DNA of 64,000 bases. Origin: Lachnospiraceae bacterium (lineage in GTDB: Bacteria > Bacillota > Clostridia > Lachnospirales > Lachnospiraceae). The DNA is taken from positions 1 through 64,000 of the forward strand of contig JAILGL010000140.1 in NCBI GenBank assembly GCA_024696825.1, given 5' to 3'. Under the pieces are notes generated by a model. The model did not search any database and was not told where the DNA came from. It worked only from the letters and a program-made list of their open reading frames with translations. The translations under genes were made by a program, and so were the position numbers. This document shows, piece by piece, positions 16,728 through 26,116 of this stretch (position 1 is its first letter; each line of letters begins with the position of its first letter).

Positions 16728-17393
16728 CTAAACATCAAATCTTGTAAGGTTCCATTTTTTAATAATGGAGATAAGTGCTCTTTCGTAGCTTCTTCCTGTA
16801 GCATAACCACCATCACCGATGATTCTTGCTGCCTTCTTATAGCTCTTGCAACCTACGAGGCCCTTATATCTAAGCTTTTTACCATTCTTAGAATAAGCAA
16901 GATATGAAGAATGGTCCATAACTGACTGTCTGAAACTGCTGTATTTTCTGAACTTAGCCTTCATTCTAACTGTCTTACCCTTGTAAACTTCTCTGGTTAC
17001 TATGGTGTAAGAACTCTTACCATTCCAATAGCTGTTCTTCCAAGTATTACCTGAAAGCTGTGTCTTCATACCGAAGTAATTCTTAGCCTTCTTAGCAAGC
17101 TTACTTTTTCCATAACCTGACTCAAGAATGAACTGAGCCATCATAACTGATGCAGGAATTCCTGTTCTAACCTGCTCCATGGTAAATGTCTCGCCAACCC
17201 TATTTACAATAGTCTTAGCTGACATCTTGGAAAAATTAACTGAAGTATTAGTATTAACATACTCAGAACTTGTCTGAAGTCCTTCTATCTTTAATGAAGC
17301 GGCATCTGCCTTTTTTACATTATCATTACCAACTGGAATTGCACTTAATAAAAGCGCTAAAATAATCATAGGAATAAGTTTTAAATGACGCAT
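16728..17393 (-). CDS. Exported N-acetylglucosaminidase (GH73, FlgJ/LytG-like)
   Basis: A 221-aa secreted peptidoglycan hydrolase. A signal peptide (hydrophobic core about 7-20) is followed by a short linker and one glucosaminidase domain (about 65-215). The catalytic glutamate lies in QFILESGYGKS, followed by AKNYFGMK and a YSSFRQSVMDHSSYLA segment typical of GH73. It should cut between GlcNAc and MurNAc during wall turnover. There is no wall-binding repeat, so it is probably released or retained by charge. Ribosome site AAAGGA. Confidence 0.9.
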   Translation of the reverse strand: MRHLKLIPMIILALLLSAIPVGNDNVKKADAASLKIEGLQTSSEYVNTNTSVNFSKMSAKTIVNRVGETFTMEQVRTGIPASVMMAQFILESGYGKSKLAKKAKNYFGMKTQLSGNTWKNSYWNGKSSYTIVTREVYKGKTVRMKAKFRKYSSFRQSVMDHSSYLAYSKNGKKLRYKGLVGCKSYKKAARIIGDGGYATGRSYERALISIIKKWNLTRFDV

Positions 17394-17717
17394 TACTCTA
17401 TCCTTTCACCTATCTGTTAAATATCTAAATCACCGACAATCACTGTCATTACTATCTAAAATTATCACCCAACTGAGATATATTCTAACACCATATAATC
17501 ATTTTGTCAAACTTTTTAATACTTTTGTAACATTTTTGTATTATTTGTGTATCATTTTTCTCAGACCACAATATACTGTTATTTATTGCTAAATACCCTG
17601 TCAAATGATATAATCAAAGCACAGTTTAAGGAAACTCAATTTTTTTATTTATATATAAGAATTTATGATCCAAAAAATTGTTTCAGGCAGGTACCAAAGA
17701 AACAAAAGGAGGTAAGT
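17394..17717. other. 324-bp divergent intergenic region
   Basis: It separates the minus-strand lysin from the plus-strand SDR. It is AT-rich and holds the SDR promoter (17586-17614). I could not identify a convincing lysin promoter. Confidence 0.5.
17586..17614 (+). promoter_or_regulatory. Promoter of the SDR gene
   Basis: TTGCTA (17586-17591), a 17-bp spacer and TATAAT (17609-17614) with a TG one base before it, giving an extended -10. Confidence 0.7.
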
Positions 17718-18479
17718 ATGAAAGCACTTATAACAGGAGCCAGCTCCGGCATTGGCCGCGACATGGCTATAATCCTAAGTAATCTTGGAGTAGATGTATA
17801 TATTACAGGAAGAGATAAGGTTAGACTTATCGAGACTATGTCTATGCTTAATAAAGACGTTTTATCAGCATTTATAATCGCTGATCTTTCAAAGGAGGAG
17901 GATTGTATAAAGCTTCACAAACGCCTCCAGGATAAGAACATAGACATTCTCATTAATAACGCCGGCTTCGGTGAATGCGGCGAGTTTACAGACACTCCTC
18001 TAGATAAAGAAATAAAAATGATAAAGACTAATATTACAGCAGTTCATATTCTTACAAAGCTGTTTTTAAAGGATTTTGAGGAAAGAGATTCGGGATATAT
18101 TTTAAATGTAGCTTCCAGCGCTTCATTTTTGGCTGGTCCCTGCATGGCCACCTACTATGCCACAAAGAATTATGTTTACCGCCTTTCCGAGGCAATCTAT
18201 CAGGAGCTTAAGGCTAAGGAAAGTAATGTAAGCGTTTCTATTCTTTGTCCAGGGCCTGTGGATACTGCATTTAACAAGAATGCCAATGTGAAATTCTCTC
18301 TTAAGGGCATGAAGAGTTCAAAGGTTGCACGAATTGCCATAGAAGAAATGTTTAATGGTACTCTTATTATCGTGCCGGGCCTTACTATGAAGTTTGTGAA
18401 GGTTTTATCAAAGCTTCTGCCTGAAAAGACCTTGCTAAAGTTTACTTATAAGACTCAGAGAAGAAAGCTGTATAGGTAA
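17718..18479 (+). CDS. Short-chain dehydrogenase/reductase
   Basis: A 253-aa classical SDR. TGASSGIG at the N-terminus binds NAD(P), NNAG stabilises the central sheet, and the Ser-Tyr-Lys catalytic set is seen in SSASFLAG and YYATK. The C-terminal third has a helix-rich extension (LPEKTLLKFTYKTQ) like the YqjQ/DltE-type SDRs. Substrate cannot be told from sequence. The ATG at 17718 has AAAGGAGG correctly spaced; longer in-frame readings upstream cross the promoter. Single gene, with its own promoter and a terminator shared with fba. Confidence 0.9.
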   Translation: MKALITGASSGIGRDMAIILSNLGVDVYITGRDKVRLIETMSMLNKDVLSAFIIADLSKEEDCIKLHKRLQDKNIDILINNAGFGECGEFTDTPLDKEIKMIKTNITAVHILTKLFLKDFEERDSGYILNVASSASFLAGPCMATYYATKNYVYRLSEAIYQELKAKESNVSVSILCPGPVDTAFNKNANVKFSLKGMKSSKVARIAIEEMFNGTLIIVPGLTMKFVKVLSKLLPEKTLLKFTYKTQRRKLYR

Positions 18480-18525
18480 GGGCTGGAGGTATAGAGAAAC
18501 TTTCAAATCTTTGACTAACCAACAA

Positions 18526-18572
18526 AAAAGACCTTGAAAAGCTTATTTATCAAGCTTTCCAAGGTCTTATTA
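18526..18572. terminator. Bidirectional terminator between the SDR and fba genes
   Basis: A 17-bp stem with one mismatch (18529-18545 region with 18552-18568) has A-rich and T-rich flanks. It serves two convergent genes. Confidence 0.8.
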
Positions 18573-18602
18573 TATTTAATGTAAATTAAGTTCTCGATTC
18601 AA

Positions 18603-19466
18603 TCAAGCCTTACCTACAGATCCGAAGAGTTCCATCTTCTCTTTAACTGTAGCCTTAATAGCCTCTGCACCTGGAGCTAAAAGCTTACGTGGATCAAATC
18701 CCTTACCTTCAAGGTCCTTACCCTCTTCGATGTACTTACGTGTAGCTTCCTGGAATGCAAGCTGGCACTCTGTATTAACGTTAATCTTAGCAACACCCAT
18801 AGAGATTGCTTTCTTAATCTGGTCTGCAGGAATACCTGTACCACCGTGAAGAACGAGTGGAGTATTACCAGTCTTAGCTCTTACAGCCTCAAGTGTCTCA
18901 AAGCTAAGTCCAGCCCAGTTCTCTGGATACTTACCATGAATGTTTCCAATACCTGCTGCAAGCATTGTAACCCCTAAATCATTGATAGTCTTGCACTCTT
19001 CAGGATCAGCACACTCACCTGTACCTACAACACCATCTTCTTCACCACCGATAGCTCCTACCTCTGCCTCAAGTGAAACACCGAGAACATCACATGTATT
19101 AACTAAAACCTTTGTCTTCTCAAGGTTCTCCTCAAATGGAAGATGTGAACCATCAAACATAATTGATGAGAAACCTGCATTGATACAAGCCTTAGCACCT
19201 TCAAATGTACCATGGTCAAGGTGAAGTGCTACAGGAACTGTAATTCCGAGCTCATCGATCATTCCGTTAACCATACCAACAATTGTCTTATAACCACACA
19301 TATACTTACCTGCACCCTCAGATACACCAAGAATTACAGGGCTCTTGAGCTCTTCTGCTGTAAGAAGAATAGACTTAGTCCACTCAAGGTTGTTAATGTT
19401 AAACTGTCCTACTGCGTACTTTCCTGCCTCTGCCTTTTCAAGCATCTCTTTAGCTGATACTAACAT
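18603..19466 (-). CDS. fba: Class II fructose-bisphosphate aldolase
   Basis: A 287-aa zinc-dependent aldolase that splits fructose-1,6-bisphosphate in glycolysis. Visible motifs are VGQFNINNLEW near the start, HLDHG with the catalytic Asp and zinc His, SIMFDGSHLPFEEN, the SLEAEVGAIGGEEDG loop, GIGNIHGKYP and LVLHGGTGI with the remaining zinc ligands. It is monocistronic with a strong promoter (19575-19603). Two 16-bp direct repeats lie just upstream of that promoter. The ATG at 19466 has AGAGGA upstream; the longer in-frame reading adds only leader sequence. Confidence 0.96.
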   Translation of the reverse strand: MLVSAKEMLEKAEAGKYAVGQFNINNLEWTKSILLTAEELKSPVILGVSEGAGKYMCGYKTIVGMVNGMIDELGITVPVALHLDHGTFEGAKACINAGFSSIMFDGSHLPFEENLEKTKVLVNTCDVLGVSLEAEVGAIGGEEDGVVGTGECADPEECKTINDLGVTMLAAGIGNIHGKYPENWAGLSFETLEAVRAKTGNTPLVLHGGTGIPADQIKKAISMGVAKINVNTECQLAFQEATRKYIEEGKDLEGKGFDPRKLLAPGAEAIKATVKEKMELFGSVGKA

Positions 19467-19574
19467 AAAAATCCTCTTTTCTGCACTGCACACATATTTA
19501 ATTTTGATTAATCTTTATCTAAAATGCAGCCTTACCGCAGTGCTCATAGGGCTACATTTATATGCATCTTTTGT

Positions 19575-19603
19575 ATTATATGATAATGAGAAATATTTTT
19601 CAA
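19575..19603 (-). promoter_or_regulatory. sigma-A promoter of fba
   Basis: On the minus strand: TTGAAA (19603-19598), a 17-bp spacer and TATAAT (19580-19575), giving a leader of roughly 100 nt. Confidence 0.8.
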
Positions 19604-19610
19604 GTAAATG

Positions 19611-19671
19611 TAGCAAAATGCTGAAACTCTTTCACTGGAGTTTGCTTTTTCAATTTAGCAAAATGCTGAAA
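19611..19671. repeat. Pair of 16-bp direct repeats upstream of the fba promoter
   Basis: TAGCAAAATGCTGAAA occurs at 19611-19626 and again at 19656-19671, 45 bp apart, about four helical turns. Each contains an AGCA...TGCT partial palindrome. The first lies 8 bp upstream of the -35 box, a position suited to an activator. Confidence 0.65.
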
Positions 19672-19673
19672 TT

Positions 19674-21125
19674 TTAAGTAAGAACCTTGACCAAAAATTC
19701 GTACACTCTCTCTGCTGATTTAAGATCAAGCCTTTCATTTACTGTATGTATATCGTAAATGTCAGGACCTATGGAAATGATATCAAAATCAGGTCTTTTT
19801 TCAGAGAGAATTCCGCACTCAAGTCCCGCATGAATTATATCTACCTTTGGCTCTTCGTTATACATTTCTTTATATGTCTTTACGACTCCATCTCTAAAGT
19901 CACTATTTTCTCTGTACTCCCAGGCAGGATAGTCTCCACCTGTCTCAAAGGCTATATTATAGGCCTTTGCGCATTTTCTTAAAATGTTTACTATATGATT
20001 TTTCTTAGATTTCACTGAGCTTCTAACAGAATAAACCATGTCGAGGCTTTCTGTGTTAAGGCCCAGGATTCCAAGATTTAATGAGCTTTCTACCAGTTCC
20101 TGTCTGTTGTAGGTTCTGGAGCAGACACCATTTGGAGCTACTATTATAAAGTTCTTAATATCTTCAAATGCTTTAGATGGGATAACCATAGCCTCCTTAA
20201 AGCTATCATTGTTATCATCAACTATAATGTCATATTTAAGTCCTGGTTCTGAAGCCTTTAATTCCTGCTTTATATTTTCAGAAATGTTTTTGAGGTTACT
20301 TAGATATTTATCTGTTTCATGAGGATTGTCTGTATTTATAATAATTCTCGCACTACATTCATTTGGAATGGCATTATCCTTATTACCGCCAATAACGCTC
20401 TGAATGTGAATTGAAGCTAACTCCATAAATTCATCCAGCGCTCTAAACATAGTATATACAGCATTTGAGCGGCCCTCTCCAATTTTATCTCCTGAGTGAC
20501 CTCCTTTAAGTCCATATATTTTATAGTTTACAAGCTTACTGTTCTTAGAAAGCTGAAGCTTTTCAGGAGTAAAGCTACGACTAAGTCTAACCCTTATTCC
20601 ACCGGCACAGCCTGCTATAATTACACCTTCATCCTCGGAGTCAATATTTATAACCTTGTAGCCCTTTAAGCCCGAAACGTCGATAGCCTTTGCACCAAAC
20701 ATTCCTGTTTCTTCATCAGTGGTAATTATTACTTCAAGGCCTGGAAGAACGAGGCTGTCGCTATCTAAAAGAGCAAGGGCGTAGGCTACGCAGATTCCGT
20801 CATCTGCTCCAAGGGTTGTATCCTTGGCAGAGAGAAATCCATCCTTTTCTATAAGCTCTAAGCCTTCATTTTCAAAGTCATGACTGCTTCCGGAAACCTT
20901 TTCACAAACCATATCCATATGCCCCTGAATTATATAGACATCATCACCCTTATAATCAGGGTGTTTTTCCTTTTTTATAATAACGTTCAGACTTTCATCC
21001 TGTATGTAGGAAAGCCCGCGCTCCTTTGCAAAATTTACCAAATAATTACTTATTTTTTCATTATATCCTGAGCCCCTTGGCACAGCTGATATTTCCCTAA
21101 AAAAATCCATGTATGATTTTGACAT
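19674..21125 (-). CDS. pepD: Aminoacyl-histidine dipeptidase (M20 family)
   Basis: A 483-aa M20C metallopeptidase that hydrolyses dipeptides such as Xaa-His in the cytoplasm. Metal ligands are visible in GHMDMVCEK, TTLGADDGI, TDEETGMFGA and the GHSGDKIGEGR stretch; the IHAGLECG motif near the C-terminus supplies the last ligand region. Length is standard. The ATG at 21125 follows GAAGAGGA. The stop codon lies three bases from a direct repeat of the fba control region, so termination and fba control elements overlap closely. Confidence 0.94.
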   Translation of the reverse strand: MSKSYMDFFREISAVPRGSGYNEKISNYLVNFAKERGLSYIQDESLNVIIKKEKHPDYKGDDVYIIQGHMDMVCEKVSGSSHDFENEGLELIEKDGFLSAKDTTLGADDGICVAYALALLDSDSLVLPGLEVIITTDEETGMFGAKAIDVSGLKGYKVINIDSEDEGVIIAGCAGGIRVRLSRSFTPEKLQLSKNSKLVNYKIYGLKGGHSGDKIGEGRSNAVYTMFRALDEFMELASIHIQSVIGGNKDNAIPNECSARIIINTDNPHETDKYLSNLKNISENIKQELKASEPGLKYDIIVDDNNDSFKEAMVIPSKAFEDIKNFIIVAPNGVCSRTYNRQELVESSLNLGILGLNTESLDMVYSVRSSVKSKKNHIVNILRKCAKAYNIAFETGGDYPAWEYRENSDFRDGVVKTYKEMYNEEPKVDIIHAGLECGILSEKRPDFDIISIGPDIYDIHTVNERLDLKSAERVYEFLVKVLT

Positions 21126-21206
21126 TTTTTAATCCTCTTCTTTAAAGTTTTTTCTTGTAAATGCTTTGAATAGTTTAGCAAATATAGCTACATTTTTCAA
21201 GACGGG

Positions 21207-21249
21207 ATAAAACAACACCAGCCACCTGCATATTGCAAGTGGCTGGTGC
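21207..21249 (-). terminator. Terminator of the alpha-xylosidase gene
   Basis: A 15-bp stem (21216-21230 with 21234-21248) has a short loop and is followed on the minus strand by TTGTTTTAT. It lies about 170 bp beyond the stop at 21418. Confidence 0.8.
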
Positions 21250-21417
21250 TTCAATAATGTTTTTCCTTCCCTCACTACCTATTCGTTATACGCCGAATGA
21301 GCATTAAATTCTTATCACCCTGTATAAAATGAACTACAATTATATTTTAAAGCTATATATGGCCTAAATCAAATTAAGAAATCTTCATTTTGCATTAAGA
21401 ATCCTTAAGAATTTGAA

Positions 21418-23766
21418 TTAAAGCTCAACTACTACCTCTGTGCTACCTGCTGCGCAGTCAGCTTCCTTACCGCATACGCAAACCTTGAAGTTCTTATCTG
21501 AAGCTGTGTACTTAACAGTAACCTTGTTACCCTCACGCTTAGCACAGATTTCTGTAAGAACGTTGCTTTCCTGATCGAAGATTGTAGCGCAAGCTTCCTT
21601 GCCATCCTCGATTTCATAGATTGTAGCAACTGCACCCTCAAGATAATCATAGAGAACGTTCATCTTGCCATCCTTATCGAATGCACCCTTAGTAACGATG
21701 CTGTTAGGACGAACAAGAATAGGCATCTCAAGATAGCCACATTTCTTAGTATAGTACTTGCCGCCTTCGAACTTCTCACCACTGTTGATGTCTGTCCAAA
21801 CGCCTGTACCAGGTACATAGAACTCAACTGTTCCCTCTTCATTCATAACTGGTGCGATTAAGAGGTTGTCACCAAGCATGTACTGCTGATCAAGATATTT
21901 ACAAGCAGTCTCATCACTAAATGCGATAACCATGGAACGCATCATAGGAACACCTGTTGTATGTGTCTTGTTAGCCTGTGCCCAAAGATATGGCATAAGC
22001 TCTCCCTTAAGTACTGTGTAGAAACGAAGTACATCACAAGCCTCATCATCATAAGCCCAAGGCACTCTGTAAGAGGTTGAACCATGGAGACGTGAATGTG
22101 TTGACATAAGTCCAAATGCACACCATCTCTTGTAAACATCAGCTGGAGCTGTTGCCTCGAATCCACCCATATCATGTGAGAAGAATCCGAAACCTGATGA
22201 ACAAAGTGAAAGTCCACCACGAACTGTCTCTGCCATAGCTGAGTACTCAGCGTAGCAGTCACCGCCCCAATGTACAGGGAACTTCTGGCCACCTACTGTA
22301 GCACTTCTTGCAAAGAGACAAGCCTTATCCTTACCAAAGAACTCCTCAAGAGATTCAAATACAACCTTGTTGTAAAGGTATGTATAGTAGTTATGCATCT
22401 TGATAGGATCTGAACCATCATAGTAAACAACATTGGTAGGAATTCTCTCACCAAAGTCTGTCTTAATATTGTTAACACCCATTTCATAGAGTGAACGAAG
22501 GAGTCCCTTGAACCACTCACATGCCTCTGGGTTAGTAAAGTCAACGATCGCCATACCTGGCTGCCAGAAATCTGTCTGGAATACTGAACCATCAGGATTC
22601 TTAATGAAGTATCCCTTTTCCTTACCTATATCGAAAAGCTTTGACTTCTGTCCAATGTATGAGTTAATCCAGCAGCAAACCTCAAGGCCCTTGTCATGAA
22701 GTCTCTTGAGCATTGCAGGAGGATCTGGGAACTGCTCCTTATCCCACTCGAAGTTACACCACTCGTAACCCTTCATCCAGAAGCAGTCAAAATGGAATAC
22801 CTGAAGAGGAATCTTTCTCTCTGCCATTCCATCGATAAAGCTGTTAATGGTCTCCTCATCATAGTTAGTTGTAAATGATGTGGATAACCAAAGACCAAAT
22901 GTATATGCAGGTGGAAGTGCAGGCTTTCCTGTAAGAGTTGTGTAATTGCTGATTACATCCTCAAGGTCCTCACCACCGATTACGAAGTACTCAAGGTTCT
23001 CACCAGGTACTGTAAATGTAACCTTTGAAACTGTATCTGAGTTAACCTCAAATGAAACCTTATCTGAACTGTTTACAAATACACCATATTTCTTAGAAGA
23101 AATGTAAAATGGAATATTCTTATAACTCTGATCTGAACATGTACCACCGTCAGAGTTCCAGATTTCTACAGTCTGTCCATTCTTTACAAATGGAGTGAAC
23201 TTCTCACCAAATCCGTAGAAGCACTCACCAATATCTGACTTAAGCTGCTCACGAATATATGTTGTATTTTTATCCTGTGGATAGTTAAAGAACTGATCAT
23301 CTGCCTGAAGATTAAGTCTTGCATTAGCGTGGAACTGATTCTCAGTAATGATTGTAGTACTTCTCCAACCACCGCCTGTAAGATGTCTGTCCTTATAGTA
23401 GAACTGAACATCCCACTCTTCAGCAACCTTTATAACTACCTTAGTATCACCAGAAATAAGTTCAACAAAATCATCGCCCTTATTAATCTGTGGCTTATAG
23501 CCTGTATCCTCATTTAACTCAAACTTTGGATCATTATCAAGTCCACCTCTGTAATGGTCTACGTGAACCTTAATAATATTCTCTGATGTTGATGAATAAG
23601 TAATCTCAAGGTTTGGTCCGCTGAGTGTCATACCCCTGTGTTCTACAACGTAAGGTGTTGCAAGAACTTTTATAGAATTTTCTGTTGTCTCTACCTCATA
23701 TGCCTGTGATGCATATGCTGTATCATACCCCTTTTTGCTGAGCCAAAATCCGTCTGCTACTTTCAT
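21418..23766 (-). CDS. yicI: Alpha-xylosidase (GH31, YicI type)
   Basis: A 782-aa GH31 enzyme that closely follows the YicI pattern from the first residues (MKVADGFWL) to the end. YicI-type enzymes remove alpha-xylose from isoprimeverose-like xyloglucan fragments in the cytoplasm. Segments include YGFGEKFTPFVKNGQ, FGLWLSTSFTTNYDE, FHFDCFWMK, the nucleophile in KTDFGERIPT, the acid/base Asp in FPVHWGGDCYA, and LHGSTSYRVPWAYDDE. There is no signal peptide, so substrate must be imported. It is monocistronic with its own promoter and terminator. Together with cellobiose phosphorylase it suggests growth on plant glucans. Confidence 0.93.
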   Translation of the reverse strand: MKVADGFWLSKKGYDTAYASQAYEVETTENSIKVLATPYVVEHRGMTLSGPNLEITYSSTSENIIKVHVDHYRGGLDNDPKFELNEDTGYKPQINKGDDFVELISGDTKVVIKVAEEWDVQFYYKDRHLTGGGWRSTTIITENQFHANARLNLQADDQFFNYPQDKNTTYIREQLKSDIGECFYGFGEKFTPFVKNGQTVEIWNSDGGTCSDQSYKNIPFYISSKKYGVFVNSSDKVSFEVNSDTVSKVTFTVPGENLEYFVIGGEDLEDVISNYTTLTGKPALPPAYTFGLWLSTSFTTNYDEETINSFIDGMAERKIPLQVFHFDCFWMKGYEWCNFEWDKEQFPDPPAMLKRLHDKGLEVCCWINSYIGQKSKLFDIGKEKGYFIKNPDGSVFQTDFWQPGMAIVDFTNPEACEWFKGLLRSLYEMGVNNIKTDFGERIPTNVVYYDGSDPIKMHNYYTYLYNKVVFESLEEFFGKDKACLFARSATVGGQKFPVHWGGDCYAEYSAMAETVRGGLSLCSSGFGFFSHDMGGFEATAPADVYKRWCAFGLMSTHSRLHGSTSYRVPWAYDDEACDVLRFYTVLKGELMPYLWAQANKTHTTGVPMMRSMVIAFSDETACKYLDQQYMLGDNLLIAPVMNEEGTVEFYVPGTGVWTDINSGEKFEGGKYYTKKCGYLEMPILVRPNSIVTKGAFDKDGKMNVLYDYLEGAVATIYEIEDGKEACATIFDQESNVLTEICAKREGNKVTVKYTASDKNFKVCVCGKEADCAAGSTEVVVEL

Positions 23767-23833
23767 TAAAAATACCTCTCTTTCTAATAATTAAAAATGC
23801 CTTTCAAAGATTTTGCTATTTAGATTATTATAC

Positions 23834-23857
23834 TTAGATATTCCAATCTATATCTAA
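23834..23857. promoter_or_regulatory. Inverted repeat in the alpha-xylosidase leader
   Basis: TTAGATAT (23834-23841) and ATATCTAA (23850-23857) are perfect 8-bp arms around an 8-nt spacer, downstream of the promoter and before the ATG. It could be a repressor site or a leader hairpin. Confidence 0.45.
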
Positions 23858-23881
23858 AACCTTTTTTAGTGCACTGTATAT

Positions 23882-23910
23882 ATTATAACTATGGCCACAG
23901 TTTATGTCTA
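23882..23910 (-). promoter_or_regulatory. Promoter of the alpha-xylosidase gene
   Basis: On the minus strand: TAGACA (23910-23905), a 17-bp spacer and TATAAT (23887-23882). CCACA...TGTGG half-sites flank the -35 region. Confidence 0.7.
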
Positions 23911-23965
23911 GTATATTGTGGTCGTTTTATAACACTATTTTGATGTTAACACTATTTTTCTACTA

Positions 23966-25927
23966 TTATTCATCAACTGTCTGATTGTCATTTTCATCAT
24001 TAGACTGTTCACTAATAGCATTTTTATCTGATTTCTTAGCTTCCTTGGCAGCTTCTTTTTCCATTCTGGCAATCTCTCTTGCCTCTTCCTTCGCCTCTCT
24101 CTTAGCTTTCTTAGCTTCTTCCTTTTCTCGCTTTTCGCCGGCCTTAAGTGCCTTACTGATTTCCTTTACAACGCCTGTAATGTCTTCGGTTCTGTCATCC
24201 ACATAATCCACACCGAAGCCACTCTTTCTGTCCTTCTCCTTAATCTTTTTCTTCATGTCATACATACGCTTGTCAGCAAGAGCATTTAACTTGTCAAATT
24301 TTGGATATTCAAATTCATCGGAGCAGGCAAGTCCATAAGCCACGGAAGTCCTGTAATCATAACCCTTCTTATTCTCTCTGTCTATAAGTCTTTCCATGTT
24401 ATCTAGGGCATTTCTTACCCTATCGCTAAATGCACTTCCCTCAAGGACTACTAAGAACTCATCTCCACCCATTCTAAATATAGGTCCAAGCTCTGAAAGC
24501 GATTTCTTAAGTATGTCGGAAAAACCTTTAAGCAAGGCGTCTCCAGCCTTATGTCCATAGATATCATTTGTCATTTTAAGATAATTAAGGTCTAAGCTTA
24601 TTACAGAGAATATCTCTTTATAGTTTATTTTTCCTAATACATTATCAAGCTCTGCACGGTTATAAAGCCCTGTAAGATTATCGGTAAATGCAATTTCCTC
24701 AAGCTTCTTAGCCTGACTTGCTTCCTTATAGCTTGAAAGATAATCGCTCATATAATCCGTAAATATACATCCAACAAAGACTATGGCTCCTATTGGCAGA
24801 TAGAAATTAATGTATTTAAAATCATAAGAATAATTGGTGATAAGCCAATCTGACATTACATAAAGTGCGCTCATAGCCACAAATACAGCGAAGCCAATAT
24901 TGAAAATCAAGTTTTCCCTTATAAGCTTCATTTTCTTTGCAAGATAAAGTGACAAGGCACCCGGCACCAGATAGAAAATCAAAAACAATAATACATATTT
25001 ATCCGGATAGATGGCATTGTTAAGCATTAAAACAGTAAAGACAATTGCCACCAGAAAATCTACAGCAGCGCAAATAAACATATTTCTCTTAAAATTTATG
25101 CTGTAATTTTTGTAATTCTCTCCTACTATTAAGAAAATCGGGATAGGTAAAAGACTGAGTGAAATGTACTCTACATAGGTATTTACCAGTCTGTTGGTTG
25201 AAACAATCTGAATTGTATAAATATTGCAGGATATAAAGATTCCCACTATGGCTGAAAACAGGCCAATGTAAATAAGTGGAAGAAAGTTCTTATTATACAT
25301 AACTCTCATACAACTAACAATAAGGATAAATGCTCCTACAACTATAAGAAATGAACATATAATTATGTTAAATACATTTTCAACCAGATAGTTATCTATA
25401 GGTTCCTTATTGCTACTTATGACAGGCTCATAAATTCCTGTAAATACGCCATCTTCCATGGCATAGTAAACTATCTTAATCTCCTTACCTGAACAATTAT
25501 CAGGAAGAGATACTCTAACCTTTCCCTTACCCAGATATTTACCGCTTTTTACATTTTCAATTCCGTATTCATATATGGTTTTACCGTCAACTGAGACAGA
25601 AATACCACAGTTCTTTACAACCATTTCAAGGGTATTGTCATAGTTTTCATTTAACTCAGGAATGGTTTTGGTACAAACCATGTAAGACCCCTTGGTATTA
25701 AATGTATTGTAAAAATTAATATCCATAAGCGTCTGTTCCTGTTCCAAGGAAAACTTGCCACTTTTAGAATGGAGTTCTATATCCCATTTTCCCTCAAAAG
25801 ATACAATATTCGTCTCCTGTTTTATCATAAATGCACCATACATAGCACCACCCACTGCAAGAATAGCCAGTGCAGTAAACACTATGGATAATAGCATTTT
25901 ATAATACTTTTTTATCCAATAAATCAT
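23966..25927 (-). CDS. Membrane diguanylate cyclase (GGDEF) with 7TM-type sensor and charged tail
   Basis: A 653-aa protein. One N-terminal membrane segment (about 10-35) precedes an extracytoplasmic beta-rich domain (about 40-180), a block of roughly seven membrane helices (about 185-395), and a GGDEF domain (about 410-570) with an intact GGDEF at 487-491 for cyclic-di-GMP synthesis. The plan resembles 7TMR-DISM sensors. The last 80 residues are nearly all Lys, Glu, Ala and Arg, probably a long charged helix, ending in an acidic tail. I see no RxxD inhibitory site immediately before GGDEF. The ATG at 25927 has AGAGG five bases upstream; a GTG at 25933 is too close. Confidence 0.87.
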   Translation of the reverse strand: MIYWIKKYYKMLLSIVFTALAILAVGGAMYGAFMIKQETNIVSFEGKWDIELHSKSGKFSLEQEQTLMDINFYNTFNTKGSYMVCTKTIPELNENYDNTLEMVVKNCGISVSVDGKTIYEYGIENVKSGKYLGKGKVRVSLPDNCSGKEIKIVYYAMEDGVFTGIYEPVISSNKEPIDNYLVENVFNIIICSFLIVVGAFILIVSCMRVMYNKNFLPLIYIGLFSAIVGIFISCNIYTIQIVSTNRLVNTYVEYISLSLLPIPIFLIVGENYKNYSINFKRNMFICAAVDFLVAIVFTVLMLNNAIYPDKYVLLFLIFYLVPGALSLYLAKKMKLIRENLIFNIGFAVFVAMSALYVMSDWLITNYSYDFKYINFYLPIGAIVFVGCIFTDYMSDYLSSYKEASQAKKLEEIAFTDNLTGLYNRAELDNVLGKINYKEIFSVISLDLNYLKMTNDIYGHKAGDALLKGFSDILKKSLSELGPIFRMGGDEFLVVLEGSAFSDRVRNALDNMERLIDRENKKGYDYRTSVAYGLACSDEFEYPKFDKLNALADKRMYDMKKKIKEKDRKSGFGVDYVDDRTEDITGVVKEISKALKAGEKREKEEAKKAKREAKEEAREIARMEKEAAKEAKKSDKNAISEQSNDENDNQTVDE

Positions 25928-26082
25928 ATCCACCTCTCAATTATAATTAAGATAATAGTTTTCTTATTTCATTTCGTTTTCATAGATAATTTTATTCTAG
26001 TCTCCTAAGACGATTATGTCAAGGAGAAGGGGCTTTTTTTATGGCTTTTTTTATGTGTTTTTAACTAGTTTTCAACTATTTC

Positions 26083-26111
26083 TTGACAACCATTTTCACT
26101 ATCCATATAAT
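26083..26111 (+). promoter_or_regulatory. Consensus promoter upstream of the LysR gene
   Basis: TTGACA (26083-26088), a 17-bp spacer and TATAAT (26106-26111): a perfect match to the sigma-A consensus. Transcription would start near 26118. Confidence 0.85.
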
Positions 26112-26116
26112 GTACC

